Part shown: positions 8,707-23,700 of the stretch, one piece after another
Layout of the letters: every line of letters starts with the position of its first letter
How positions within the stretch are numbered: position 1 is the first letter of the stretch
NCBI RefSeq assembly: GCF_947172395.1
Contig: NC_069110.1
Location: 7,818,127 to 7,882,126, forward strand
DNA from: Bicyclus anynana
Lineage: Eukaryota > Arthropoda > Insecta > Lepidoptera > Nymphalidae
Length of the DNA stretch: 64,000 nucleotides
Reading direction: 5' to 3'
Notes under the pieces: model-generated
The model's input: the letters and a program-made list of their open reading frames with translations, nothing else
Database searches by the model: none
What the model was told of the DNA's origin: nothing
Translations under genes and position numbers: made by a program

Positions 8707-11700
8707 GTTAGTTTCTATTGTGATATACAGGTTGCTCGGGAGTAATTCCCATAACTTCAAGGTATTAACGACACTACTTATAGGAACCGAACTGCATAAC
8801 TAATATTTTATTAACTAAAAAAAAAACAAGTTTTCATACAAAGTAATTCAAATAATACCGACTATGCACGTAACACACGCTTTTAGGTAACATAGCGCCA
8901 ACGTTGCATTTTAAAATATAAAATACGTCATTATTATCAGGATACGTTTATGGGACACTTTTCAAGATCTATTTATAAAAGAAATATTATTTACTCCGAA
9001 AATATTCATTTATATCACATGTTCCTTGAAAATTTTCAATAAATTTTTGTTTAAGAATATAACCTTAGAATTAAGGTAAATACTCCCGAGCATCCTGTAT
9101 AAATAATAAAATGCAAAACATTATAAAACATTATGAAGATAATAATGTTTTATAATGTTTAAGATATAAGATACATTCCTATAAGATACATTCCCGAGGA
9201 TACAGAGCTCTTCTAGAATACACTGGCATTTTTCCAGTTGAGGTCTCCATTACACTTAATTTACGTAGTGGTAACAATCTTTTATGAATGACGTTATTGC
9301 CCGCTTATTCAATGATAATATCACAATGTATCTCGGTCAGTTGAACCGCTGCGCTGTATGAATCAATCTTGGCAATTCTCGCACAACAACATACATATTA
9401 CAATTTGGATGTGCATATTCTTGCCAGAACAGACAAATTGAATCATATATATTAAATATAAAAATAATAACAAATAAATATACTTAAACAATACACACAT
9501 CACTACTTAGCCCGAAAGTAAGCCTGTGTTGTGGATACTATAAAAAACTTATTTTATCAATTATAAATAATAATAATATAAAATATAAATACTAATATAC
9601 GAAAAAAATCCTGCAAATCAAAGCTTATATTTTTTGGAACTAAAATACATTTAGAGAAAATTAATTTAGAATCTGGATTTTGGTGAGATTATAATTTAGA
9701 TTTATATAAGAACAGGACACCCTACCCCCTTTTCGTGAGGGTGTTCGTTTGTTGGTATATACAGGTTGTCCTGTAAATATTACGACATACTTTAAAAGGT
9801 GATAGCTGACATTGAGGTCAACTAAAATGACGCAATATTTATTTTTACGGTTTTTAAGTAAAATTAATTTTTCTACAAAATACTAAAATTCCTACCTTCA
9901 GTGTAGCTTAGTCATACCGTGTACTGAAAAAATACTTAAGCGTTGATTGTATACTTGGTAATTATTTATGAATAGTTGTAAAGAAAGTTTCATTTTTCTA
10001 CTGCAAAGTAAGTTTTTTAAAAAAAAAAATGGTCTGTAAAACATGTCTAAATAATTTTTTGAAGTTAAATGATTTTTATTATGTAATTTTAACGGTCACA
10101 TTGAAATAAGTGTACTAGACAAAGTTGTACGTCAAGCTTAAAAACGTGTTCACCTAATAAGGCTTCCAAAGTTGTAAGACAATATTTTCAAACATTTCGT
10201 TACAATTGCTATTTTCGTTCCGTAAGGGGTTGATTATGTAAAAATCGTTACTTGAAAAAATTTGTTCATATCACTTGAATAACAAAAGAATCTAGGTACA
10301 TTGAATCATAAGATAAACAGTTGAAATGACAAAAACAACATGAAAAGTGTAGTAAAAAGACAAAATTTTTAGTAGCTGTTATTTTATAAATTAGGGTGCC
10401 GTAGTCAACTAAAACCCTTATATTTTCCCGCCCCACTTTCCTTGCGTGGTTTAGCTCAAAATTATTAGTACTAGAGAGTTGTCATTTAGCATGAAGTAAG
10501 ATATGTAAGATAGTAAGATATTATAATTTGAAAAAGTTAAACTTTCATTACCAGAAACAACTCAAAAATAATTACCAAGTATAAAATCAACGCTTAAGTA
10601 ATTTTTCAGTACTCGGTACGATTAAAGCGCACTGACGGTAGGGATTATAATTCATTCATAATGATTATATTTGACGTATGCTAGTTGACATATACGAAAC
10701 AAGCGGACGTCCACGACTTCGTCCGCCTTTAGACCTCCTTAATCCGGCCCTCTCCCAAAATTCGTTCTTAGCGGACCTCTACTATCTCTAAACTTTCATC
10801 TTTGTACGTCAAGTGGTTTTTGAGATTTCGTGATGAATGATCTTTGGAATCTATATACATATTAAGATTGAGATTTAAAGTAAAAATGTCATCCGGTGCT
10901 TACAGGTGGATAACTAATAATCGACTAACGATAAAAATATCTAGGAAAATCATGAAATGTAGCGTTTTCTCGCTGGTTTTTTCCGACATATCTATACTAA
11001 TATTATAAAACTGAAGAGCTTGTTTGTTTTTTTGATTGAACGCGCTAATCTCAGGAGTTACTGGTCCGATTTGAAAAAAAATTTCTGTGCTAGATAGCCC
11101 ATTTATCAAGGAAGTGTATATAATATACATTATTCCCATATTCTTACGGGAACGGGAACCACGCGTGAGAAACCGCGCGGCGTCAGCTAGTATATAATAA
11201 TAATCAGCGACACACTCTATATACTGCATTTACGTTTCATGAAAACGGCGCATTGTTTCCAATGCTAAGCGAGGAGCTACTATATATTTGACAAGTTTTC
11301 ATATTCACTCACGTAGGTACAACGTAAGTCGTTGATAATAATATACAGATATATCATTTGTAAATGGACCCTAAATTGTGTCCCATAAATTGCATCCTTA
11401 TATTATGACTTAGCCAAACTTATTCATTGATAAATATCATGAAGTAGCTTACTAGTGAATTGCGGAGTGCCAGTTGCAATATCTCGTCGATATCGACAGT
11501 CTTACCACTATGATTACGTATTTTAAAATGCAAGGATAGATAAAGGTGTTCGCTTCCCTTAGATCCATGTAACACAACATGGATAGTAAAAGTGTTTTTT
11601 AGTTTAAAAAAAATGTTATGCAGTTCGGCTTCTATAAGTGGACTTGTATTTCCCATAACTTCAATACCTTAAGTTATGGGAAATACTCTCGAGCATCCTG

Positions 11701-14700
11701 TATATTTTTCATCGATCTATTATTTTTAAAGAATATCTATTAAAAATAATAATAGTACCGTTCTCTCAAATTAGTCGGAAAGACTGTATTAAGAGTGATT
11801 AGTGCAGAGGCCGGGGATCAAACCCAAGACCTCTCGGTGAGTTCAGCCCCTATACCGTGGAGCTATTGAGGATTTAACCTTATTGATGATCTGTACAACC
11901 ATCGGTACAGAAGCTAAAGTAAAAGATCACGGTTTTTTTAATTTTTCTACAGAATTAATAGATATTGAAGCGCCACCCCCATCAATGTGTGGTATCAAAA
12001 ATAAAAAAAAAAACTCCTGGCAACATCCGGAATCATAATCTGCATGCTTTTAAGTTCAAAACTCTAAAAAAAATGACAATAAGCGACATTTCGAGTGCTT
12101 TGTACTCAAAATTAGTTATGTGGGAAGTTGCAGGGACGTATTTACGATTTTTTTTTCTGTCTTCATAATTCAACAAGCTTGTAACTGTTTTCAAAATGCC
12201 TCATATAAATAAAAGTACACAAAACATATACTATTATCATGTGTTGAACTTCCAAAGGCTAAAATATTTTAATTGGCATGTGATCGTCTATTGATTAGAA
12301 CCCATTAACAACGTTATGTCAAAGTTTCACCTCTGACGCTTTAAATACTTTTTCACTACTCTTGCTCAAAAACATTGTCATATTACTACTCCACAGCGGG
12401 GCTAAACAAGCATTTCACCCTCTAGGGGCTAAAGTAATTATGTTTTTTTTTTTTAATTTTTGTCTTTTACGAGTACTAGCCAAGTACTAGCCTACTAACG
12501 AAGGAGGTTTTATTCGTAAATAGAATCATCATAGACCCTTCTTCTTCTTCTTTTGGTTATATGGCTCCGCGCGTCTAGCGATTGAGCCAGAGATAAGGCC
12601 CTGATTATTTGATAAAAAATAAAACTTGAAATTGGAATAAAATGCAGCGTTATTATCTGTGGAATGCGGTTATTTTTTTATTTGATTTTTATTGTATTGC
12701 GAATTCAAAGAGAGAGATTTGAAGACATGACTGTACAGTGTAATACCTTTGCCTTATCCTCGTGTAAAAGAATAAAGAAAAATAAAATTAATTTAAAAAA
12801 TTTAAAGAACAGATGGCGTGAACACTTGATTTTTTAAAGAATTTCATTGTGAATTTGTGACCGTAACTTACATATTTTGCAACATTAATTGTCTTCATCT
12901 AGTGAGAATAGTGATCCTTATTTGGAGATAACCTACCTACGAAAAATTTAATAAGTGAAGAAAAGAACAACGAATAGATTCACTTACGAATGGACTGTTT
13001 TAAACTTATTATCTCCCACATTTACCTCACATACTCATTATTCATCTTTTCACAGCAGTCGGAAATTATGTAATTATGCATCTTCCTTAACATCCAAATT
13101 TTTTTAAAATTTCAATTTAAATTAAAAATACCTCGTATATAATGGGTCTTTTTAGCCCCTTGTAAAACAATCTACTATTAAAGCGTCAGAGGTGAAAGTT
13201 CTCATATTATGGATACTTGATACTCGATCTTTGAGTATAATTAATACTAAACTCTCCATTAAGATAACACATTGTGATTAGGTCGTTTAAATAGTTACGC
13301 CTTCGTGAATCATATAAGACCACATAGAGCGAGTGAGATTAGTTGTGGTATCTTTTATATAAAATATGGTCATTGGCTCCAACTCCCGCACAAGACGGTG
13401 GTTCTCTCTCTGGATGTTTATGAGATTAGATTGACATACGCATTTATGAAGTTAGGTACTAGTATAGTATGTAAGATTTAGAGTCGTCACAAGCTTACCA
13501 ACACAGCAGTAATCAATCAAATCATTATTAAGTAAATGTTAGTGAAATTTTGTCAAAATATTTTTTTCAAAAGGATTTTTAAAATTTTAAAATAAGGGCC
13601 GCAGTTTTTTACTGAAATCGAGGGCAATCCAATTAAGGTTTCCACTCGAACTTGATACTCGTACACGTGAATGCGCCTCTAAGTCACACGGCAATGTCGA
13701 CAATGCCGCGTGACAGCGGGAGAAACGTGAAACCTCCTAGCGGTCGTCTTAACTAGGTAGTTATATTTAATGGGAGCCGAAGAGGAAATTTTGGGATGTT
13801 TCGAGCTTCACATACGCCTAAGGGAGGACTAGCTTTCATGTTGCTTAATCATCATCATCATATCAGCCGATGGACGTCCACTGCAGGACATATCCCTTTT
13901 GTAGGGACTTCCAAACATCACGATACTGAGCCACGTGCATCTAGCGAATCCCTGCGAATCGCTTGATGTCGTCAGTCAACCTGGTGGGGGTCGACCAACA
14001 CTGCGTTTACTAGTGAGTTGCTTAATACCCCTACCAAATTTGAGCCGTTGGTATTGGTGGGTAGGTACGCTTAAGGCAACCAAAAATAAAACTTCAGAAA
14101 TATTTAACCAGTATCCTTGTACGCGGAAATGCAGCCAGTATTCTTACTATCATTCCACGTGGGCATGATTGGTATAATGTACAGTTATTATGATTATTTA
14201 TTGTATTAATTACCAGTACGTCAGATGAGACTTCTGAATGAGACTGAAGTGCTTACGGAATATTTTTATCTTAGAAAGAAATAGGCCTAATATAACAAAA
14301 AAAAAATATCTTCCCACGATTTCTGCAAGCCTAAAATATAATGTAAATATTAAATTGCTCTAAAAAAGTTCTTCATCAAGCACTCAATCAATATATTACT
14401 TTAGTTGCCCTATTATTAAAAATTATCTACCAATTAATCACGAAATCCGTTTAATAAAATCCTGGTAATAAGTATTATTACAAATTCTTAATAAAACAAA
14501 CTACGTAGTAGTAAATACGACGTAGCAAGAACAGTTATCAGTTTTATAATATTGTCAGCGCGCGTTTCGTTTTTTGATACCACAAGATATTCTTTGAAAA
14601 TACGCACGTATCTAAGTATTAGCACGGTGTGCGCGTATAGATAAATACTATGTAAATAAATTACTTTTATTCAAAATCCCGAAAATCCCGGGATTTTACT

Positions 14701-17700
14701 ATTTTAATCCCAGGATTTTAATACCATGTCATGTAAAATGGTCATGGGATCCCGTGATTCGGGATCGAATTCCCTAGTTAAGAAGTACCGACTAAAGATA
14801 CAGTTTTAGTTTATATAGAGTTCGCAGTAAAACCAACTGTGGTTTATGTTGCAATATATATGCTTATTTTTTTATATAGTCGGAAAAGATTGTGCTGGAG
14901 TGGGTACGATAATAGACCAATGGGGTGAGGATTGAACCTCGGTGATGAGTCTAACCACTCTTACCGTTGAGCTATTGAGGCTTATTTCAATATGTGTTAC
15001 GCAGAATAATAAATAAATTAAATATTTTGTTTCCAGTCACAGTTCGAAATCTACGCATTCAAGCGGAAGCAGTGGATATGGTGGGAAGCAGACGACTTCT
15101 GGATACAAGTAAGATAATATTTAGATCAAAAGTAGATAGGCCGGCAAATGTAGACCAATAGCGGCAGAGTCAGTCGACAATATATTTATTTTTCTCTTCA
15201 TGATATGTGTGTGACATTGATATGATAGGCCTTATTGATATGATATGATTGAGTAATGACGCTTATTTTATTACCTCTATCTATTTATTTAGCAACAACA
15301 ATCAAACCCAGTCACCGGAAAAAAGACCCAAGGAAAAGGAATTGAAGAAAAAGAAGACTCAGCTAACTACACAAAATGATGTACAAGTTGTTGAGGCTAA
15401 AATTGAAATTGTATGTGATGTGACAATGAAACCGGTCTTTGAACCATTGCCGGAAGAAATTAGCGATCGTAAGTGTTTCTTACTTTTTTATAATTTTTTT
15501 CGTTAAAATCTAAATTTTTTAACAGCTCTATGTTACTGATAGGTCTACAATAAGTTGTGAAGAAAATCTCTTGCAAACAAAAGCTATTACCGCTTGTATC
15601 GCATATTAAATTACCTCATATACTTGGAAGGGGATCAAGCTAAGATTTGCCATGAAACAATGTTTTAATTGACCATGGTATAAAATTATCAGTGCGCGAG
15701 CTTGTCCCTTTCTTGCTTGCTTTTGTATATTTATATAGGTATAGCATTGAAAGTAAAATAAATTATACGCAGAAAAGCAGCACAAATTTATTGCTTCAAA
15801 TCATTTTTATTTGTCAATATTATATTAAAATTGAAAAAAAAAACTTATTGTTCATGTATTCACGACTTGGTTTACACAAAAAATGCACTCATTTGGGCGA
15901 AATATCTCAATGTCTTAAAATTTGGCCTATATAATCTTGATTTATATGGCTCACGACATGAGTAGACATTCTATCTGCAATAAGAGAGCTGGAGCAATGC
16001 GAAGGACATTTGGTGCTAACACCCACCATGCTTTTACCTCACCATGCTTTTGCCTTACCTAATGCTTCACTCAGTAACGAGCATTATGATATTAATAACC
16101 AGCATCGATGGCGTAACGCGCTCTCCTAGGCACACATTCCGATTCTTAGTAGCCTAACCCAGCTGGCCTATTCACTAACAGATTACACTAGCGAATAGGC
16201 TTATTAACAACCTATTAAAATAAATACCAAATCAACCGAGAAATGTCATTTACCTACTATATGTTATCCACGACATTTGTTACGTAGAACCTCAATTTCG
16301 TATATGTCAACGAATATACGTCAAAGTTAGTGAATTAGCCCGCAGGATTCAAACACTAAAAAAACGCCAGTTTTGTCTCTGGTTTTACTTCAAAAATTGT
16401 CTAATGAAAATTAAAATAGACAAAGAACTTTGACCCAAAGGTTTATGGTTTAATCAAACGCCGAGGAAATGTTTAAACAAGCACGTCATCTATCTCTTCA
16501 AATAATATAGGTAATTCTTTTATTTTGTTTTGATTTACGTAAACAATTTTAGGGTTCCGTAGTCAGGAATAAAACCTTATAAAATGTTTTATTGATTATT
16601 TAAACTTTGTTTTGTTAAACAAACATGTTTAATATATTACTATCAAAGATAGCATTATAATTTAAAAAATAAAACATAAGTTTTAACAACGTAAAGAAAT
16701 TTCCAAAAACAATTCAAATCTAATTAAAAAATAAACTAGTATACGCGAGTACAAATCTATATATACAAACTGACAAAATATAAATACTACAAAATATTAT
16801 TGTTTCTAGGCAAACATAAAGTATATTATTTCTTTTGGGTAGGCAAACATAAAGTATATTATAAGTTTTCATTATATTTCTACGGAACCCTGGATTCATG
16901 TGTGTTTCAACACGCACTGTATTACGTAGTTGTTTATTTATTGCAATTGCATATTGGGCATTTTATTAAACGACCTTTCAGAAATTATTATTTATCAAGG
17001 CTAATTTCTTTAGTAATTTTAAACTTTCAATATTTGGCAGTTGTAATAAGTTGACGAACCTAACAAAAGTTCATGATAATTATTAATAACTCCAAGATCT
17101 CTGATAATAAGAAAATAAAACAATTATTATTATTACAGAAGTCGAAGGGCCTGCTAGTTTGAATATACTCTAAAAAACCCGTTTATAATATTAATTATAG
17201 ACGTCATCGGTCATACTTCTATTTAAGGTAAAGCAGGAGCATTAAGAATAAGGGTAGGTAAATGCAGTGGGTACGTAATAAGACTCTTTGCTAAACTTTC
17301 CGTGACAGTGCTTTTTTCAGTTTATAATAGAGCTTAAAGTTTTTTTAAGTTTCAAGTTTATCTTCTATCTAATTTTGTCGTACAGTTGTTCCAAGCCCAG
17401 CATCCGGCGTGGTGAAGATGGAGAAGGGACCTGAGTTGGATGTATCTGATAAAAAAAGTGGAAAAGACGAGGTAATGTCGACGATCCTTATCATTGAAAG
17501 TATAATCTCACTAATGTGTGCAGAAGAACTGTTATTAGACAAGCAGTGCACTGAAGAATTGAAGATCACACACTCCTAAGTAACTGCTACTTACAGGATA
17601 TGTAATAACAATTACTCAACATCCTACATTGATACTGATGAATATGATCATCATCTTTGAGAATGTGATCTTCTTGTGTCGTTCGACCCAAGATCTGAAG

Positions 17701-20700
17701 CGAGGATCTCATGATCCATAGCCAAATAAGATAATAACTAGCAAACTTCCCATTGAAATAATCTAAAAAAATTAAATTCATGATCATTTTCTAAATAACG
17801 TATTACTGTTTCAGCCATCTCCGAGTACCACACCTACTCCATTAACATTTGTTACCAGCAAACCGAATTCAAATCAAATATCTGTGAGCATACTTTTTAT
17901 TATGTTACAATCATAATCATTTACATTTAGTAGTAAAATTAAATCAATATTCACAAGCTTTTGGAGAAAGTATCAGAATATTTGACATTTGTAATCTTAG
18001 CACACATTCGTATTTACTAAGTTTGCTCCGAATCATAATCAAGGCTTTTTCTCATCATAAATATTCATTACCAGCCTATTATAACGACCTTCTCTGGCAA
18101 GGCCTCCCTCCGTTAGAAGATATCGAGCTTAGACCAACCACGCTAGGACATCCTTAAATTACCTTATCAGCCGATAGACGTCCACTGCTGGACCTAGCAT
18201 AGGCCGCTTACATGGACCTCCAAGCACAACGGTCTCGAGCCGCCAGCATTCAGCGGCGGCGTATGTATGTAGCCTGCCCCTTGCCACTTCAGCTTCGCGA
18301 TTCGCTGAGCTATGTCAGTAAATTTGGTTCGTCTGCGGATCTCCTTGTTTTTGATTCGATCACGCAGAAAGACACCAAACATAGCTCGCTCTATCGTCCG
18401 CTGAGGGACTTTAAGCGACCGAGTCTCGGATCCGTAGGTCATCACTGGCAACGCGCACTGTTTGAAGACTTACGTCTTCAAATGCTACTGTTCATTTAAA
18501 ATTTTAGTAATATTAGTTTTTTTTTTATTTTTGTTTTTTAACAAAAAAAGGTCATTGTGTATTTATTGGTTTAACTCAATGCATTATATTCAGTTAAGAC
18601 ATAATAGTACCAATTTATAGTGGAAATATCGTAGGAGCAAAGTGCTACTACGAGTATTCGTCATGTACTAAGTCATGATGTCACCATCACCTCATATAAA
18701 ATCAATCACAATAAGAATAAGTAATACTCATATTATTAGACTGTGTTCTCAAGTTATGACCCATTCTTTTTAAAGGATGGATTCACTTGTGTTATATCAA
18801 TGCAAGATGGAATAGTGATGTATACCACGGCATCTGTCACCACAGCTCTTGGTTATCCTAAAGATATGTGGATTGGGCGGTCTTTTATGGATTTTTTGCA
18901 TCAGCGGGTAAGTGTTTTTTTTAAGAATATTTGCCCTATCTTTTTTTTTAATATCACCAATATTCCCATTTCCCTTCTATAGTCGGGAAAGACTGTGCTA
19001 GGAGTAGGTACGACAATAGACTAACAGTGCGGGGATCGAACCACCACCCCTCGGTGATGAGTCCAACCGCGTTTTATAATTATCAACCCATATTCGGCTC
19101 ACTGCAGAGCTCGAGTCTCCTCCCAAAAAGTTCATTATTTTTAGGATTCCGTAATCGACAAGTAAGTAACTCATAAAATTTCGCCGTCCATCCGTCCATC
19201 TGTCTGTCCGCGGTTTAGCGCAGAGACTATTAATATTAGAAAACTGTAAATTAACACGAGTATGTACATAAAACAAAGTCGTAAAATAAAATCTTGAAAA
19301 ATATTTTTGTTCAGGAGACCCCCCCCTACATGTAAAGTGGAGATGATATTTTTTATTTTATGTCGTTTATTTTATCAATATTTTTCGATTTAGGTATTCT
19401 TTTGTAAAATATTAAGTTTTCAAGAGTTATTTTTTTATTAGAGTCAAGTGTACCGGTTGTATAGGTGAGAAAATTTGCAAGAGAATTTGAATATGTATTG
19501 AAATTACAAGGAAAACTATAACAGCTAAGTAGCAGTTGCTATTTAATGAGTTATAGTCGACCAACTTAAAAAACTAAAATGGAAATTGAAAATTGCATAC
19601 TAATGCCGTTGTTAATTAAAAAGGTAAAGTTGTCAGTAAGATAACTCAGTCTGTTAAAACTAAAAAGCATAAATTTGGTATGGGTTGGTCTTCCTAAATA
19701 AATAAAATAAAAAATAAAAAAAAATATTATTTAATTAGCCTAGTTACTTATTTATCTTTATTAATTAATTTATTTAAGTATTCTTTTGTGACCAATCCCA
19801 TTTCCGGGCAAATAAAATAAATCTCAAACTCCATAGTTTTGGATTTGTCTTTTGGATTCGTTATCTCGCCTAATAGTCCTCCTCTACTCTTATAATATTT
19901 TGGGCATCAATAATTGATTTATGTAGCCTGTTATCCTTCGTTCGCATTTTATGCACTGCTCAATTCCATTTAAGTTTCATGGCCAAGATTCAAAAACTTG
20001 AATCTTTTGTTTGGTTTCCTTTAGATTTCTTGTTTTGTGTATACGAATATTCAATATTGCTCATTCCATATTTTCCTTTGTGCAATTTTAATTTTTATTG
20101 CAGTTATCTTTGTTAATGACTATGTCTGTGAGCCTTAGGTAAGTATATTTCATATCCAGTTAAATAATGTATATGTTTCGAAATAAATTGTAGTAATCAA
20201 AATTTTTCCAAGCGTTTCTGTACGTGTTTCTATTGTTATCTGTTCCATATTATTATTATCACTTATTTTTAGAGTTTGTCCCAAATATATAAATTTATCA
20301 AGTTTGCCTATAATTTTGTTATTGATATAAATATTACTATTATTCTTAATTGATTGATTACTTGAAATTAATTTCGTTTTGGATTCATTCAGTTCTCTTT
20401 CTATTAGAGAACATTGCTGGCTCACATTTGTTGTAATTGTGTTTCTGACGAGCTAAATTAATAATACAAATAAATTCGGCCAAGTGCGTGTCGGCCACAC
20501 GCAATGAAGGGTAGATTAAGTTAGCACTTTAAACCCTTTCATTGCAATAATACCTATAGCGCTAGTCACTATTACTATCACAAAAATCGCCTCACATTAC
20601 ATGTAGGGAAGGAATCCCAAAAATTTTCTTTCAAACTTTCTTTTTACCATTTTATAGACGTGATTAATATGTATAAATCCATGCCAAATTTATAGTTTTA

Positions 20701-23700
20701 ATAGACTCAGTTATGTTACTGACAACTGTATCTTTTTAATTAACAACGGAAAAAAAAATTACAAACTAAACTTTAAATTGAAATATGGTAAAAGACCCAT
20801 CTTTCAAAGACCTATCTAACGATAGCTCACACTTTGAGATAAACGAGTAAAACCAATTTTATTTTACGACTTTATTCACATTTTTAATGTACATACTCAT
20901 GCTAAATTACTGCTTTCTACCAGTAATAGTCTCTGCGCTAAGCCGCGGACTATAAGGGTTGCTTGTGAACTACTGAATCCTAAAAAGAACAAAAATGTGT
21001 ATTTTGTAGGCACGTAACGTAAATTTCATTAGTTTGAAATCATTGTATACGGGTACTGTAGGTATCTGTTTACTGTAGAATACTAATTAATATTCATTTG
21101 ATTTTCAAATTTGCAGGATCGCAATACTTTTGCATCCCAAATATCCAGTGGATTAGTAGTTGTAGCCGCTCCTAAACAACAGGTTGACGGTACGAAAGGA
21201 AAAGGTAACTTTTATTTTATAAGCGATCGATGTTGCTAATGGATGTAATTTGCCCGTTGCATGTTATTGTGCTGCATTATAATATTCAATACATTTCCAA
21301 CATCCAATGATTTACATAAGACCACACATGTATGTGCCTAGTAGGTTTATGTAAAAAACAATGATTAATTACATTTTAAATATACAAACTTTACAGGGTT
21401 CCCTTAAACAAAAGTGGGGTTCATTCGGCTACATACTGGTACTTGATTTCCTGTTTCTGTGAGGTAACAAAAACTTGTCTCCTTTAAAAATTGATTTTCA
21501 TGACTTAATTGCGAAATGTAATATCGTCATTAAATATTCTCTGATTATAAGTTACACCTTTCTATTAAAGGGTAAACTTATTTCTTGCTGGTTTTTTAAA
21601 GGTTTCCTAAGTTTTGTTGTCGTCGGTTTGTTGCTCTGCACATTTTTAATTGGAATTTAGATATAGTAGGCATTGTAAAAAATAATGAGTAAAGTTTTGT
21701 CTTCCATTTATTTTTGTCTATGCAGCAAGTTTTAAATTTCGGAAAATTCAGATGTAATTATTAATATACTATGAGACGGAATATATTCAAATCGAAGCAA
21801 TCATATTTATTTGCTATCAATGAATGTTTTTAATTTAAAATAAGACTTATTTTATTTAAATAAAATTATGAAGTACCTATACCTTTTCACTAGTTACATT
21901 GTCGATTTACATTTCAGTATACTTAAAAACTGCTACGTAAATCCTTGTATTCAATTTCATTAGAGACTTGTGAAAAACAAAACAATTTCTGTTTCATAAC
22001 CAATAGTGACGTCATCGACCACTTGGTACATATTTTCGCAAAAGAGAATGGCTTCGCTTTGTTTTCCGCACAGATTGTGAGCATTAGCTTGGTTTATTTC
22101 TGTTAAGCCAAAAGTTAATCGGTTATATTATATAATATTTCTTTAAATTTTCCATTTGTCATATATTTTACATATGACTAAAATTCTCATCCCCCTCCAA
22201 CTAGTCGAAAAAGGCTGTGTTAGCAGTGGTCACTTAGCTTGAAAAGTGTTTGTTACGACTACGAGTATGATTGTATGACTATAGAAGAGTCTGGTAGGTA
22301 TAATTATTTATGTAGCTTGGACAATGGACACTGCTTTAAATCATCATCTTGCTTTTATCATCAGTTTATTTAGTCATATGCTAAATCTTTTAAACTGTTA
22401 ATTAGGATTACCAAAATATTTTAAATTTTTGTTCTATTATCTAAATTGTTTGTCTGTGTTATCGTAAAAGTTATTTTATTTTAAAAATACTATATCTTAC
22501 ATCATTTCTGTTCTTCGAACTCTAATGAGAATTTCAGGCTATTCAAATTTAACTGTTTCTATAGGAACAGTATTTACTCATCATACACTATATCATACAT
22601 GCCACTATACATATATGAGCGATGTCACATCGCTGTAACTTTAAAGAATGCAGGGAGCACATGGATTAGTGAAACATATTTAATAACACATTTTCTCGTA
22701 AAGTATCTCTTACTTCGGTATCTAATTACGCACATGTGCCGTAATGTAGAGAAAAATGCACACGTGCAGTTTTCATGTAATTATAAAAACTTTATCATCC
22801 GTCTAAAAACGAACAGTACTTTTTTAAAGCTTAGTAAAAAGTTACTATGTCAGAAAAGTCCTTAAATATTATTAATAAAATTGACATTGTGACATAAAAT
22901 ATAATAAATAAACATTTAATGATATCATTTTAGTAATTTTGACAATAAATGACCACCGTTTATCTGTAACAGAAACACAAAAATATTAATTTAGGTACTT
23001 TATGAGTAATACTACCTGTTATTGGTGCATTTGCCAAAAAAAACCGCTGGTGCTTGCACTTCGCTATCTGTGTAAAAATGACAAGCGTGTCAAAATGTCA
23101 TCATATGGAAAACAGGCAAATATGCAAATTAATTTTCAGAAAGAGTGTTCAAAGTGTGTTTCCTTGCAAATATGTTATAAAACGTCGTACTACATACCTG
23201 CGCTTCGATAATTACAGCCTCTGCTTCTTTACTAGAGAATTCAATATCGCCTCGGCTGTAATTTTCAACTTACGGCACTTATACCTTAATGTACTCTTGT
23301 AGCATCACAATGTTTATTTTACAGCTACTCCTTTCGGCGAACTCATGTCGACAATGGTCTGCCGTATACGACGGTATAAAGGATTGAGTACTGGATTTGC
23401 AACCAAAGATAGAGTCGTCACTTTCATGCCGTTCCAGTTGAAGTTTTACTTCAAACGTATGTCCGAAGACGATGGGCAAGTGACTTACTTGGTTATTGAG
23501 GGGTCACCATTTTTTTCTGCTTTTAAAAGTGAGTACCTTGTAATTTTATCTATACTAATATTATGAAGAGGTAGTGGCGTTAAAGGGAGAAACTCTGGAT
23601 CTACTGAACCGATTTAAAAATTATTTTATTTCTAGAAAGCCACATTATTTGTGAGTGTCAAAGGCTTTATTTTATCCCCATACTCACATAGGAACGGGAA

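Larger units (their letters stand above)
8707..15036 (+). other. per: Intron between coding exons 1 and 2 (6.3 kb)
   Basis: Almost fully repeat-derived: MITEs at 8724, 9891, 11420 and 12325, Helitron 10991, RTE tail 13840, SINE 14876. 9475-9550 resembles 29585-29660 and 61745-61815 (ACACATCAC, TAGYCC, AAGTAA, GCCTGTGTT), an unidentified LINE tail. 13200-13830 shows nothing recognised apart from CACGTG at 13663. Confidence 0.6.

Noticed and set aside
13663..13668. Intronic CACGTG sites (13663, 13932, 14157, 22753, 24892, 25021, 35074, 58457) as clock enhancers
   Set aside because: They are isolated, several lie in repeats, and none is clustered like those at 2260-2326.
18212..18499. Plus ORF over the RTE fragment
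   Set aside because: Antisense of the readable RTE reverse transcriptase C-terminus.
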